From the NCBI RefSeq assembly GCF_042665595.1, contig NZ_JBHTCT010000012.1:186001-250000 (forward strand): a stretch of DNA of 64,000 nucleotides, given 5' to 3'. The notes under the pieces are model-generated. The model saw only the letters and a program-made list of their open reading frames with translations, searched no databases and was not told the origin of the DNA. This document shows positions 27,569 to 36,335 of this stretch, piece by piece. Position numbers and translations under genes: made by a program. Position 1 is the stretch's first letter. Every line of letters begins with the position of its first letter. This DNA comes from Bhargavaea changchunensis. Its GTDB lineage: Bacteria > Bacillota > Bacilli > Bacillales_A > Planococcaceae.

Positions 27569-29323
27569 GTGAATGTGTTCATGCAATTGGGGTGGTTTTT
27601 CAAAGAGCGGAAAAAGCAGTACCTCATCGGCATCCTGATGCTGCTTGTCGTAGCGGGGCTCCAACTGCTGCCGCCGAGGGTCATCGGCTATGTCGTCGAT
27701 GAGATCCGGCTCGGCACGCTGACGGGGGCAGGGCTCGGCAGGTGGCTGCTCATCCTTGCCGGAGCGGCGCTCGCGATGTACGTGCTCCGCTACTACTGGC
27801 GGATCATGATCTTCGGTTCGTCGGTGCTTCTCGGGCGAAGGCTCCGCAGCGAGCTGTTCGCCCATTTCACGAAGATGTCGTCCTCTTTTTACCAGCAGCG
27901 CCGGGTCGGCGACCTGATGGCGCACGCGACCAATGATATCCGCGCCGTCCAGCAGACGGCCGGGCATGGCGTGCTGACACTTGTCGATTCGGTCACGACG
28001 GGCGGGGCGGTCATCATCGCGATGGCCGTGACGATCGACTGGAAGCTGACGCTCATCGCGCTTCTCCCGATGCCATTGATGGCGGTGCTGACCAGCTGGT
28101 ACGGCAAAATGCTGCACGAGCGCTTCCGAACGGCGCAGGAAGCTTTCTCCGACCTGAACGACAAAACCCAGGAAAGCATCGCCGGCATCAAAGTCATCAA
28201 GACGTTCGGGCAGGAAGAGGAGGACATCGATGACTTCAGGAAGCTGTCCGCGGATGTCGTCGGGAAGAACGTCCGCGTCGCCAGGGTGGACGCCCTGTTC
28301 GACCCGACCATCTCCCTGATCGTCGGCCTGTCCTTTTTCCTCTCGATCATCTTCGGGGCACGATTTATCCTGAACGGCGATATGACGCTCGGGGATCTGG
28401 TCGCTTTCAACGCCTATCTCGGCCTTCTTGTATGGCCGATGCTCGCGTTCGGCTTCCTCTTCAATATCGTCGAGCGGGGCAGGGCGTCCTACGGCAGGAT
28501 CCGTGAACTTCTTGCGGTCCCGCCCGACATCGGTGATGCGGACGGAGCGGCGGATGCGTCACCCCGAGGGGACCTCGCCTTCGACATCCTGGAATTCCGG
28601 TTCCCCGAAGCGGAACATCCGGCACTCCGCAATGTCCGGTTCACACTGAAAAAAGGCGAGACACTCGGAATCGTCGGCAGAACCGGATCCGGCAAGACGG
28701 CCATCCTGAAGCTGCTTCTGCGCGAGTTCGAGGGGTATGACGGTGCGATTACATATGGGGGGATCCCGATCACCGGCTACCGCAAAGAGCGGCTCTTGGA
28801 AGCGTTCGGCTACGTGCCGCAGGATCATTTCCTGTTCTCGGCAACTGTCCGGGAAAACATCGCATTCACCGATGTGGATGCCCCATTCGCCAAGGTGAGG
28901 GAAGCTGCGCGCCTGGCGCATATCGATGAGGATATTCTCGGCTTTGCGGACGGCTATGACACCGTTGTCGGCGAGCGGGGCGTTTCGCTGTCGGGCGGCC
29001 AGAAGCAGCGCATCTCCATTGCGCGGGCCCTGCTCATGGAGCCGGAACTCCTCATCCTGGACGACTCGCTGTCCGCGGTCGATGCCCGCACGGAGGAGGC
29101 GATCCTTGCCGCACTGAAGGAAACGCGCACGGAGGAAACGACGATTATCACTTCCCACCGGATGAGCGCCATCCAGCACGCCCATCAGATCATCGTCATG
29201 GAAGACGGCACGATCGCCGAGAAGGGTACGCATGAGGAACTGATGGCACTCGGCGGAATCTATCATGAAATGTACCGGCTGCAGCAGCTTGAAGCACTGG
29301 TCGAACAGGGAGGGGATGCATAA
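27569..29323 (+). CDS. yheI: ABC multidrug exporter half, degenerate-site subunit (YheI/BmrC type)
   Basis: A 584-aa fused membrane-ATPase subunit with six predicted helices and a C-terminal nucleotide-binding domain. Walker A GRTGSGKTA lies near residue 370 and the signature LSGGQKQRISIARAL is canonical. Walker B ends LLILDDSLSAVD, so the catalytic Glu is Asp, as in BmrC and other non-equivalent heterodimer partners. GTG 27569 is the likely start (MNVFMQLGWFFKERKK), with GAAGGGAG upstream. It overlaps the next ATPase gene by one base and is co-translated with it. Confidence 0.9.
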   Translation: MNVFMQLGWFFKERKKQYLIGILMLLVVAGLQLLPPRVIGYVVDEIRLGTLTGAGLGRWLLILAGAALAMYVLRYYWRIMIFGSSVLLGRRLRSELFAHFTKMSSSFYQQRRVGDLMAHATNDIRAVQQTAGHGVLTLVDSVTTGGAVIIAMAVTIDWKLTLIALLPMPLMAVLTSWYGKMLHERFRTAQEAFSDLNDKTQESIAGIKVIKTFGQEEEDIDDFRKLSADVVGKNVRVARVDALFDPTISLIVGLSFFLSIIFGARFILNGDMTLGDLVAFNAYLGLLVWPMLAFGFLFNIVERGRASYGRIRELLAVPPDIGDADGAADASPRGDLAFDILEFRFPEAEHPALRNVRFTLKKGETLGIVGRTGSGKTAILKLLLREFEGYDGAITYGGIPITGYRKERLLEAFGYVPQDHFLFSATVRENIAFTDVDAPFAKVREAARLAHIDEDILGFADGYDTVVGERGVSLSGGQKQRISIARALLMEPELLILDDSLSAVDARTEEAILAALKETRTEETTIITSHRMSAIQHAHQIIVMEDGTIAEKGTHEELMALGGIYHEMYRLQQLEALVEQGGDA

Positions 29324-31116
29324 TGGATGCACCTGAACAGCAGAAACTGACCGGGCGCGACCAGTGGCGCGTCCTCAAGCGGCTGCTCCGATATCTCCGC
29401 CCGCATAAGGGAGCGGCGACCGTTGCGCTCATTCTGCTCGGGCTTACCGTGCTCGGAAGTGTCCTCGGCCCGTACCTGATCAAGACATTCATCGATGACT
29501 ATCTGACGCCGCGGGAATTTCCGGCACAACCGCTCATGCTCCTTGCCGGCGCTTATCTGTCGATTCTCGTGCTGAATGCGGTGTTCGGCTATGTCCAGCT
29601 CCTGAAATTCCAGGAGATCGCCCTTCGCATCGTCCGCCAGATCCGGATCGACGCCTTCACGAAAGTGCATCGACTCGGGATGCGGTACTTTGACAAAACT
29701 CCGGCGGGGGGCACCGTCTCCAGGGTGACGAATGACACCGAAGCTATCCTCGAGATGTTCGTGGACGTACTCGTCGGATTCCTGCAGAGCGGGTTCCTCA
29801 TCATCGGCGTGTACATCGCGATGTTCGCGCTCGATGTGCAGCTTGCCCTCCTGTCGCTTCTTCTGTTGCCGCTCATCTTCCTTATCATGTGGATCTACCG
29901 GAAGTACAGCTCCGAATTTTATCAGGATCTCCGTGAACGGCTCAGCCAGCTAAATGGCAAAATCGCGGAATCTCTGAACGGCATGGGCATGATCCAGGTG
30001 TTCAGGCAGGAAAAGCGGTTCCGGGAGGAGTTCGGGGAGATCAACGACAAGCATTATGAGGCCGGCATGCGAAACATCAAGCTGGATGGCCTGCTGCTGC
30101 GCCCGGCAGTCGATATTGTCTATGCGCTCGGGCTGATCCTGCTCCTGTCCTATTTCGGAATCACGTCGTTCAGCGAACCGGTGGAGATCGGGGTCATCTA
30201 TGCGTTCGTGACCTACATCGACCGGTTCTTCGAGCCGATCAACCAGGTGATGCAGCGCCTGTCGATTTTCCAGCAGGCCATCGTCGCGGCCGACCGGGTG
30301 TTCCGGCTCATGGACGACCCGGAAATGGAACCGGCACAGCCTGAGCAAGGCGACGCACGCATCGCCGAAGGCAAAATTGAATTCAGGGACGTTTCCTTCT
30401 CCTATGACGGAAAGACAGATGTCCTGAAACAGATCAGTTTCACCGCCAACCCGGGGGAGACGGTAGCACTGGTCGGCCATACCGGTTCAGGAAAAAGCTC
30501 CATCATCAACCTGCTCATGCGATTCTATGAGTTTGAGCGGGGGGAGATCCTGATCGACGGACAGCCGATCAGGTCCTATCCTAAAGATGAGCTCCGGGAG
30601 AAGACCGGGCTTGTCCTGCAGGATCCGTTCCTGTTTTACGGGGATATCGAAAGCAATATCCGGCTATTTGACGGGTCGATCGGTTCCGGCGAGGTACAGG
30701 CAGCCGCCGAATTCGTCCAGGCTGATCCGTTTGTCCGGAGCCTGCCGGACGGTTACGGCCAGAAAGTGACGGAGCGGGGCTCCACGTTCTCGGGCGGACA
30801 GCGCCAGCTGATTGCATTCGCCCGGACGATGGTCAAGGAACCGAAAATCCTCATCCTTGACGAGGCGACGGCCAATATCGACACTGAGACCGAGGTGGCG
30901 ATTCAGAAAGGTCTGGAGAGGATGCGGAAAGGCCGGACAACGATCGCCATCGCGCACCGTCTCAGCACGATCCAGGACGCGGACCTGATCCTCGTTCTCC
31001 ATCAGGGCGAGATCGTGGAGCGGGGCACCCATAGGGAGCTGCTTTCCAAAGGCGGCCTCTACCACAAGATGTACCGTCTCCAGAACGGCATACTGGAAGA
31101 AAACGAGGCCCGATGA
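29323..31116 (+). CDS. yheH: ABC multidrug exporter half, catalytic subunit (YheH/BmrD type)
   Basis: A 597-aa partner of the preceding subunit. Six helices precede a C-terminal ATPase with Walker A GHTGSGKSSI (near residue 384), signature TFSGGQRQLIAFART and Walker B ILILDEATANID with a normal catalytic Glu. The pair therefore forms one full and one degenerate hydrolysis site, as in known heterodimeric exporters. ATG 29323 overlaps the previous TAA and follows GGGAGGGG. Substrates are inferred to be lipophilic drugs or lipids. Confidence 0.92.
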   Translation: MDAPEQQKLTGRDQWRVLKRLLRYLRPHKGAATVALILLGLTVLGSVLGPYLIKTFIDDYLTPREFPAQPLMLLAGAYLSILVLNAVFGYVQLLKFQEIALRIVRQIRIDAFTKVHRLGMRYFDKTPAGGTVSRVTNDTEAILEMFVDVLVGFLQSGFLIIGVYIAMFALDVQLALLSLLLLPLIFLIMWIYRKYSSEFYQDLRERLSQLNGKIAESLNGMGMIQVFRQEKRFREEFGEINDKHYEAGMRNIKLDGLLLRPAVDIVYALGLILLLSYFGITSFSEPVEIGVIYAFVTYIDRFFEPINQVMQRLSIFQQAIVAADRVFRLMDDPEMEPAQPEQGDARIAEGKIEFRDVSFSYDGKTDVLKQISFTANPGETVALVGHTGSGKSSIINLLMRFYEFERGEILIDGQPIRSYPKDELREKTGLVLQDPFLFYGDIESNIRLFDGSIGSGEVQAAAEFVQADPFVRSLPDGYGQKVTERGSTFSGGQRQLIAFARTMVKEPKILILDEATANIDTETEVAIQKGLERMRKGRTTIAIAHRLSTIQDADLILVLHQGEIVERGTHRELLSKGGLYHKMYRLQNGILEENEAR

Positions 31117-31146
31117 TCGGCATTTGACGAAATCGTGAAGAATACG

Positions 31147-31192
31147 AATAAGCAGATGGCAAGCGCCTTTCGCCTGCCATCAGCTTATTTCT
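31147..31192 (+). terminator. Terminator of yheI-yheH
   Basis: AATAAGC-AGATGGCA pairs with TGCCAT-CAGCTTATT and is followed by TCTT. Confidence 0.7.
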
Positions 31193-31333
31193 TCTGCCTC
31201 TTCATGTTTCTGGCCGACACGTTTCCAGCTTGCGGGAATATACCGTAAAGACAACAAACTGTCACAGACAGGAATGGCGAAAACGCAATCGGATTCTGAT
31301 AGTATAAGGACAGCAAGAGAAAGGGGGATTGTG

Positions 31334-32044
31334 GTGTCGACAGACCTCAACATCCTATTGGCATTCGGAGCGGGGTTCCTCAGTTTCATCTCCCCGTGTA
31401 CGCTGCCGCTATATCCTGCATTCATCTCCTACATCACCGGCATGTCGCTGGATGATCTGAAGTCGGACCGGGGAAAGATGTCAAAAAGCGGAATCCTGCA
31501 TACGGTGTTTTTCCTGCTTGGCTTCTCGGCCATCTTCATCGCCCTCGGGTTCGGCACGTCATTTATCGGTTCGTTCTTCGTCAGGTACGATGACCTTCTC
31601 AGACAGATCGGCGCCATCTTCATCGTCGCATTCGGCCTGATGATCGTCGGGCTCCTGAATCCCGAGTTTCTTATGAAGGAGCGGAGGATCCAGTTCAAGA
31701 ACCGGCCGGCCGGCTATTTCGGCTCCGCGGTGATCGGCCTTGCTTTTGCCGCCGGATGGACGCCGTGCAGCGGCCCGATCATCGGTGCCATCATCGCGCT
31801 TGCCGGGCAGAATCCGGGATCGGGTATGTGGTACATGCTGGCCTATGTGCTGGGCTTTGCCATTCCATTCTTCGTTTTGTCTTTCTTTATCACGAAGCTC
31901 TCGATCATCCGGAAATACAGCAACATCATCATGAAAGTCGGCGGCTGGGTCATGATTCTCGTCGGGATCCTCTTGTTCTTCGACGGCATGACGATGATCA
32001 TCGGCTGGCTGAGTCCGATCTTCGGAGATTTCCAGGGATTCTGA
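31334..32044 (+). CDS. ccdA: CcdA, thiol-disulfide transmembrane protein
   Basis: A 236-aa, six-helix protein that carries electrons from cytosolic thioredoxin to extracytoplasmic thioredoxin-like proteins for cytochrome c maturation and, in Bacillus, sporulation. The two redox Cys are near residues 22 (FISPCTLPLYP) and 145 (GWTPCSGP). The start is GTG 31334, behind AAGGGGG; GTG 31331 is adjacent. The length matches B. subtilis CcdA. It leads a cluster with a thioredoxin-like gene and ccdC. Confidence 0.94.
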   Translation: MSTDLNILLAFGAGFLSFISPCTLPLYPAFISYITGMSLDDLKSDRGKMSKSGILHTVFFLLGFSAIFIALGFGTSFIGSFFVRYDDLLRQIGAIFIVAFGLMIVGLLNPEFLMKERRIQFKNRPAGYFGSAVIGLAFAAGWTPCSGPIIGAIIALAGQNPGSGMWYMLAYVLGFAIPFFVLSFFITKLSIIRKYSNIIMKVGGWVMILVGILLFFDGMTMIIGWLSPIFGDFQGF

Positions 32045-32090
32045 TATCATGAAGACATCAACACTGCCGCGGGAAAGGAGGGATCCGGCA

Positions 32091-32420
32091 ATGGAGCAAA
32101 TCAATTCATTTGAGGAGTGGATCGGCACGCTGGAAGAGGAAGGCACATTGCTCCTCTTCGTCAAGACCGACAACTGCTCGGTCTGCGAAGGCCTGCTTCC
32201 GCAGGTAGCAGCCCTTGAAGAAGATTATGCATTTCCTTTTTATTTGGCCAACGCTGCACAGGTTCCGGAGCTGGCCGGACAATTGTCACTTTTCACCGCA
32301 CCTGTCGTTCTGCTGTTCAAGGAAGGCCGGGAGTTCGCCCGCTTTGCCCGTTTCGTCCCGATGGCAGATCTGAAACACCGGATGGACGAACTCGAGCTGG
32401 CGGGTGGACAATATGAATGA
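32091..32420 (+). CDS. Thioredoxin-family protein
   Basis: A 109-aa thioredoxin fold with a C-S-V-C pair at residues 29-32 (KTDNCSVCEGLLPQ) and a cis-Pro segment TAPVVLLF. It has no signal sequence, so it is cytosolic. AAGGAGG precedes ATG 32091 by 8 bases. Its place between ccdA and ccdC suggests a role in supplying or receiving electrons at CcdA; in B. subtilis this slot holds the regulator YneI instead. Confidence 0.87.
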   Translation: MEQINSFEEWIGTLEEEGTLLLFVKTDNCSVCEGLLPQVAALEEDYAFPFYLANAAQVPELAGQLSLFTAPVVLLFKEGREFARFARFVPMADLKHRMDELELAGGQYE

Positions 32421-32928
32421 ATTCATCAACCGGATTTTCACCGAGATTCCCGCGCCGGTCCTGATTATTGCTTCGACCGTGATTTTCGCCATGGCGGGAC
32501 TCGGCGCGGTGATCATGCGCTCCAGGGCAAGCAAACAGCCTGCGAGCGCCAAAAAGATCATCCTGCCGCCGATCATGATGTCGACGGGCGCACTGATGTT
32601 CCTTTTCGAACCATTCCGCGTCGCCTGGCCACATGTGTTCGAGGCACTGGCCATCGGCATCCTGTTTTCATTCCTTCTTATCCGGACATCCAGGTTCGAG
32701 GAGAGCGGGGGAGAGATTTACCTGAAGCCGTCAAAGGCATTCATCTTTATCCTGGCCGGCCTGCTCATCCTGCGGGTGGCAGGAAAACTGATTCTCAGCA
32801 GCACGATCGATGTCGGGGAACTTGCCGGGATGTTCTTCCTCCTCGCATTCGGCATGATCGTCCCATGGCGCATCGCCATGTATCTGCAATACAAAAAACT
32901 GCAGTCCCGCATCGGGGCAGCAGCATGA
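32413..32928 (+). CDS. ccdC: CcdC (YneJ), cytochrome c biogenesis membrane protein
   Basis: A 171-aa protein with about five hydrophobic segments (for example VLIIASTVIFAMAGLGAVIM, AFIFILAGLLILRVAG), matching the CcdC family. Its exact function is unknown but it is linked by operon to ccdA. ATG 32413 overlaps the stop of the thioredoxin gene; GTG 32404 is an alternative. A strong terminator follows at 32928. Confidence 0.88.
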   Translation: MNEFINRIFTEIPAPVLIIASTVIFAMAGLGAVIMRSRASKQPASAKKIILPPIMMSTGALMFLFEPFRVAWPHVFEALAIGILFSFLLIRTSRFEESGGEIYLKPSKAFIFILAGLLILRVAGKLILSSTIDVGELAGMFFLLAFGMIVPWRIAMYLQYKKLQSRIGAAA

Positions 32929-32968
32929 AAAACCGCCATTCCGGTCAATTTGGAATGGCGGTTTTAAA
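32928..32968 (+). terminator. Terminator of the ccdA cluster
   Basis: AAACCGCCATTCC and GGAATGGCGGTTT pair closely and end with TTTTAAATTT. Confidence 0.9.
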
Positions 32969-33002
32969 TTTAGTCTGTAGATGAATGATGATTTCCTCAC
33001 AA

Positions 33003-33151
33003 GCTCCGTCCGGCTCCAGCGCCCAGCAACCAGCAAACTTCACCCTCTTCATTGCGATAAGTCAACATCGGCCCGTTCCTCACCGTGTTTCCTTTATCTT
33101 GTTCCGAAGTACTCCCGTTTGTACGTTGCAGAACGGGCGCTTGCGCTTTTG
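33003..33151 (+). repeat. Dispersed intergenic repeat, copy B
   Basis: This copy matches the reverse complement of 7671-7815 over about 145 bases, with the shared blocks listed there. It ends 4 bases from the yneK stop (minus strand). Read from the adjacent gene, both copies start AAAAGCGC just past the stop codon. Confidence 0.85.
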
Positions 33152-33154
33152 TGT

Positions 33155-33595
33155 TCAATCCCTGCTGAACTGATACAGATTTTTGTATGGTGTATCGTCG
33201 ATCTGCATCTCTTCCAGCTTTTTCTTGAGAAATTTATGGTCACGCTTCGGCGTCGCAAGGATATAGCCGCGGATGATATGGTCAAGCTCAATCCGTTTCG
33301 CTTTTTCACGCAGGGCCAGTTGCCCGATCCTGCCTGCAATCTTCTGCTTGGCGACCGGGCGGAACAGTTCCGGTACGGGCGAGACGAGCTCATTCAGCAT
33401 TTCTTTGGACTCAGGCGTCCACAGATGAAGCGATTTATTGACATAGTATTCTTCCCAGTCGAGCGTTGACCGTCCATCTTCCTTCGGCAGGGCCTTCAAA
33501 AACTTGCGGAACATGAAATACCCGCCGATTGCGAACAGGCCGATCAGGACAGCCGCCCAGAACAGGATAAACCAGAGAAACCAGCCTTCCAGCAA
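33155..33595 (-). CDS. yneK: DUF2621 membrane protein (YneK)
   Basis: A 146-aa protein with one N-terminal membrane helix (EGWFLWFILFWAAVLIGLFAI) and a cytosolic charged domain ending KLEEMQIDDTPYKNLYQF. TTG 33595 is chosen for the GAGGTGA spacing and for the family start MLEGWF; GTG 33598 or the open frame to 33625 are alternatives. In B. subtilis yneK follows yneJ (ccdC) as here, though on the opposite strand in this window. Function unknown. Confidence 0.85.
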   Translation of the reverse strand: MLEGWFLWFILFWAAVLIGLFAIGGYFMFRKFLKALPKEDGRSTLDWEEYYVNKSLHLWTPESKEMLNELVSPVPELFRPVAKQKIAGRIGQLALREKAKRIELDHIIRGYILATPKRDHKFLKKKLEEMQIDDTPYKNLYQFSRD

Positions 33596-33712
33596 CACTC
33601 TCACCTCTTTTGCATTCTCCAACAATTATAAGGGGGGCGCCGACTTTTTTCACCTCCGTTGTATTCTTTTCACCAAATCGCCCTATGTAACGGGTGAAAG
33701 GGGGGAGAAAAC

Positions 33713-33934
33713 ATGGCAAACATCATCTTCAAGAACGCATCCATCCGGCTTCACTTTGACGCGGGCCTGGACGGGGAGGGCAAGCCGGTCGTCAAGCTGA
33801 AGACCTACCGGAATGTGTCCGGTTCGGCGGATGCGGAATCTCTGGCAGCTGCTGTCGGCGCACTCGGAAGCCTATCGGGCTACCCGTACATCGCAGCCGA
33901 GAAGATCGAAACGGCGGAAATCACAGAATACTGA
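33713..33934 (+). CDS. DUF1659 family protein
   Basis: A 73-aa protein of the DUF1659 type: predicted beta-strands with a central LKTYRNVSGSADAESLAAAVGALGSLSGYP and a C-terminal EKIETAEITE. AAAGGGGGGAG precedes ATG 33713. It is the first of three micro-genes (DUF1659, DUF2922, YvrJ) that often travel together in Bacillales. No function is known. Confidence 0.88.
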   Translation: MANIIFKNASIRLHFDAGLDGEGKPVVKLKTYRNVSGSADAESLAAAVGALGSLSGYPYIAAEKIETAEITEY

Positions 33935-33973
33935 TCTTCCTTGGCCGGAAGATCATAAAAGGAGGGGTAGGAA

Positions 33974-34192
33974 ATGGATCAGACTCTGGAACTCATTTTC
34001 AGGACAGCCGGAGGCAAGCGGATGACTTTCTCAGTCGATGAGCCGAAGGAAGGGCTCACGGAACCGGAGGTGCGCCAGGCGATGCAGGAAGTGATCGACA
34101 GCGGCGTCTTCGGCACGGACGGACACCCGCTTGAATCTGCCGAGGCCGCCCGCATCGTATCCCGCGGCGTGACTGACATCATTACAGCCTGA
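33974..34192 (+). CDS. DUF2922 family protein
   Basis: A 72-aa protein with the DUF2922 pattern: LELIFRTAGGKRMTFSVDEPKEGLTEPEV, then ESAEAARIVSRGVTDIIT. AAGGAGGGG lies upstream of ATG 33974. It lies 39 bases after DUF1659 and precedes a terminator. Function unknown; it is probably co-expressed with its DUF1659 neighbour. Confidence 0.88.
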   Translation: MDQTLELIFRTAGGKRMTFSVDEPKEGLTEPEVRQAMQEVIDSGVFGTDGHPLESAEAARIVSRGVTDIITA

Positions 34193-34196
34193 CCAT

Positions 34197-34229
34197 GGCC
34201 TCCCGGCAATGCCGGGGGGCTTCTTTTTG
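34197..34229 (+). terminator. Terminator after DUF2922
   Basis: GCCTCCCGGC and GCCGGGGGGC pair around AAT and lead into TTCTTTTTG. Confidence 0.85.
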
Positions 34230-34273
34230 AACCGATATGCAGGAAGAAACAACATGGGAAGGAGGACACCATC

Positions 34274-34402
34274 ATGCAGGAATGGATGACGTTCATCCAG
34301 GATCTCGGATTCCCGATTTTTGTATCGTTTTACCTGATGCACAGGGTGGAGACAAAACTGACCGCCATTCACGAAGCACTTGTGTCACTCAAAGCGGGTT
34401 AG
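34274..34402 (+). CDS. YvrJ family protein (42 aa)
   Basis: A 42-aa frame starting MQEWMTFIQDLGFPIFVSFY and ending with MHRVETKLTAIHEALVSLKAG. A single membrane helix followed by an amphipathic helix is the YvrJ (PF12841) pattern. AAGGAGG lies 9 bases before ATG 34274. The gene is below usual size limits. It follows DUF1659 and DUF2922 as a third small gene beyond a terminator. Function unknown. Confidence 0.85.
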   Translation: MQEWMTFIQDLGFPIFVSFYLMHRVETKLTAIHEALVSLKAG

Positions 34403-34502
34403 TTCATCGGATTGTCGGAAAAACGGGGGCGGTCTCTGTTGAAGGCACCCCCCGTATCCGATAAGATGAAAAGTAAATGAAGAAGTAAAGGCGGTATTAC
34501 TG

Positions 34503-35102
34503 ATGAAAAAACTCATCTCGGCTGCGGCGATGGTAATCATGGCCGCACTGGTGCTCGGCGCCTGTAACGCAGGAAAGTTCCAAGGGGACTTTTCCTGGGA
34601 GGTCCAGCCGTTTGAATATACGAACCAGCATGATGAAAAGGTCTCGCTTGAAGACCTGAAAGGCCAGCCATGGCTCGCGCAGTTCGTCTTTACCAATTGT
34701 ACATCGGTGTGTCCGCCGATGATGTTCAATATGGCGGAAGTCCAGGACAATCTGGCGGAAGCCGGCATCGAGGATTATAAAATCGTCTCATTCAGCGTCG
34801 ATCCTGAATACGACACGCCGGAAAAGCTCCAGGAGTATTTGGATTCCTTTGAGGTTGCCGACCAGTCCAAATGGGAGATGCTGACGGGATATGACATGGA
34901 AGACATCGCAGACCTGGCTGTGAAATCGTTCAAAGTTCCGGTCATCGCGCCTCCGCAAGGCTCGGATCAGGTCACACACGCCTCCTCGTTCTTCCTCGTA
35001 AACCAGGAAGGGGAAGCTGTCAAAAGCTATGACGGATATATGGAAGTCCCACATGAAATCATCGTCGAAGACATGGAAGCTCTGATCGAAGCGGGAGCCT
35101 GA
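34503..35102 (+). CDS. sco: SCO1/SenC family lipoprotein
   Basis: A 199-aa membrane-anchored lipoprotein: signal peptide with lipobox VLGAC (Cys21), then a thioredoxin-like domain. The copper ligands are C66-T-S-V-C70 (FTNCTSVCPP) and the His near residue 159 (QVTHASSFFLV). The family delivers copper or thiol reduction for assembly of the Cu-A site of cytochrome c oxidase (B. subtilis YpmQ). The hairpin at 35106 probably terminates it. Confidence 0.93.
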   Translation: MKKLISAAAMVIMAALVLGACNAGKFQGDFSWEVQPFEYTNQHDEKVSLEDLKGQPWLAQFVFTNCTSVCPPMMFNMAEVQDNLAEAGIEDYKIVSFSVDPEYDTPEKLQEYLDSFEVADQSKWEMLTGYDMEDIADLAVKSFKVPVIAPPQGSDQVTHASSFFLVNQEGEAVKSYDGYMEVPHEIIVEDMEALIEAGA

Positions 35103-35105
35103 TGT

Positions 35106-35133
35106 GAAAAAGCCGGCAAATGCCGGCTTTTTC
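35106..35133 (+). terminator. Terminator between sco and the transglycosylase gene
   Basis: AAAAGCCGGC and GCCGGCTTTTT pair around AAAT, 5 bases after the sco stop and directly before the next ribosome site. Confidence 0.85.
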
Positions 35134-35151
35134 CGTGGAAGGGGGATGAGG

Positions 35152-35838
35152 ATGGCCAAGCGGAAAATCATAAAAAACAGGAGGAAGCCGCTGCGCAAAG
35201 GCGGCTGCCTGATTGCGTCATTCATCTTTCTCATCCCTTCAATGATTGTTTTATACGTCATGACCGCCCTGTTTTGGTCAGCGCTCCGGGATGTCCCGTT
35301 CATCCGTGAGCTGAATGAGTATGCCGACCATACCCCGGACAGGCTGTTTGATATCCGGGTGCCTGAGAATTACGTGCCGCTCTACAAAGAAGCGGCGGAT
35401 GAATATGGAATACCGTGGACGCTTCTGGCCGCCCACCACCGGGTCGAGACGCGGTTCAGCACAATGGATCCGCTTGTCTCGCCGGCAGGTGCGGAAGGAC
35501 ATATGCAATTCATGCCTTGCACCTGGGTCGGATGGTCCCATCCCAGCTGCTCAGGGCTGGGAAAAGGAGAAATTCCTGAAGTTGAAAAGACCGACCCTGA
35601 GGCGATCCGTTCATACGGCGGGTACGGGCTGGATGCAGACGGGGACGGAAAGGCAGACCCGTTCAACCTTCGCGATTCGCTTTATAGTGCGGCGAGCTAC
35701 CTGGCGCAAAACGGTGCGGCAGAAGGGCAGTTGGAGCAGGCAATCTTCCTGTACAACCACAGCGACCAGTACGTTGAGGATGTCATGTCATTTTACAGGG
35801 ATTACCAACAGAGGGCAGATGAATACAGCGGAAAATAA
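35152..35838 (+). CDS. Membrane-anchored lytic transglycosylase (SLT domain)
   Basis: A 228-aa protein: a basic cytosolic N-terminus, one membrane helix (CLIASFIFLIPSMIVLYVM), then an SLT/goose-lysozyme-type domain. The catalytic Glu is in LAAHHRVETRFST, and the family stretch GAEGHMQFMPCTWVGWSHP follows; NHSDQYVEDVMSFYRDY is the last part of the lysozyme fold. It should cleave peptidoglycan glycan strands at the outer face of the membrane. ATG 35152 has GGAAGGGGG 6 bases upstream; ATG 35146 abuts it. Confidence 0.88.
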   Translation: MAKRKIIKNRRKPLRKGGCLIASFIFLIPSMIVLYVMTALFWSALRDVPFIRELNEYADHTPDRLFDIRVPENYVPLYKEAADEYGIPWTLLAAHHRVETRFSTMDPLVSPAGAEGHMQFMPCTWVGWSHPSCSGLGKGEIPEVEKTDPEAIRSYGGYGLDADGDGKADPFNLRDSLYSAASYLAQNGAAEGQLEQAIFLYNHSDQYVEDVMSFYRDYQQRADEYSGK

Positions 35839-35841
35839 AGG

Positions 35842-35882
35842 AACACAAAAAAGAGGACCGTTTTGGTCCTCTTTTTTGTGTG
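35842..35882. terminator. Bidirectional terminator
   Basis: ACACAAAAAAGAGGACC and GGTCCTCTTTTTTGTGT form a long stem serving the convergent transglycosylase and GlsB-type genes. Confidence 0.92.
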
Positions 35883-35887
35883 TTCTG

Positions 35888-36139
35888 TTATGCTCTGCGC
35901 ATGGCTTTAAGGATAAAGCTGACGACGAACACAAGAATCAGTGCGCCGATCAGGGCAGGGATCAAAGCGATGCCTGCAACGTCAGGACCAAAGTTCCCGA
36001 AGAGTGCGCCGCCGATCCATGCGCCGATGATACCTGCGATGATGTTACCGATGATGCCGCCCGGGATGTCCTTGCCGAGAATCAGTCCTGCGAGCCATCC
36101 GATGATACCGCCGATGATAAGATACATTAAGAATTCCAT
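35888..36139 (-). CDS. GlsB/YeaQ/YmgE family membrane protein
   Basis: An 83-aa, Gly- and Ile-rich protein with three hydrophobic segments (LIIGGIIGWLAGLILG, GGIIGNIIAGIIGAWIGGAL, LIPALIGALILVFVVSFIL), the transglycosylase-associated/GlsB pattern linked to general stress. AGAAGGAGTG precedes ATG 36139. It is monocistronic with a strong terminator. The family is often sigma-B controlled; no sigma-B promoter was confirmed. Confidence 0.9.
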   Translation of the reverse strand: MEFLMYLIIGGIIGWLAGLILGKDIPGGIIGNIIAGIIGAWIGGALFGNFGPDVAGIALIPALIGALILVFVVSFILKAMRRA

Positions 36140-36278
36140 GTTGCCTTCACTCCTTCTAAAATTTTTATTATGACGTTACAGTACTTTATATATCCAAAAG
36201 TGTCCGGGCTAAAACCTAATATGCCCAAAACAAAGTCGAAAAACCTCAGAAAAAAATGGAATCAGAAAGATTTAAATA

Positions 36279-36307
36279 TTGAAATATCAATCTCTTTCCT
36301 ATATAAT
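36279..36307 (+). promoter_or_regulatory. Consensus-like sigma-A promoter of a 35-aa gene
   Basis: TTGAAA (36279-36284), a 17-base spacer and TATAAT (36302-36307), ending 29 bases before the start codon. Confidence 0.8.
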
Positions 36308-36335
36308 CATAAAAAAGCAGAAGGAGATGGACACG

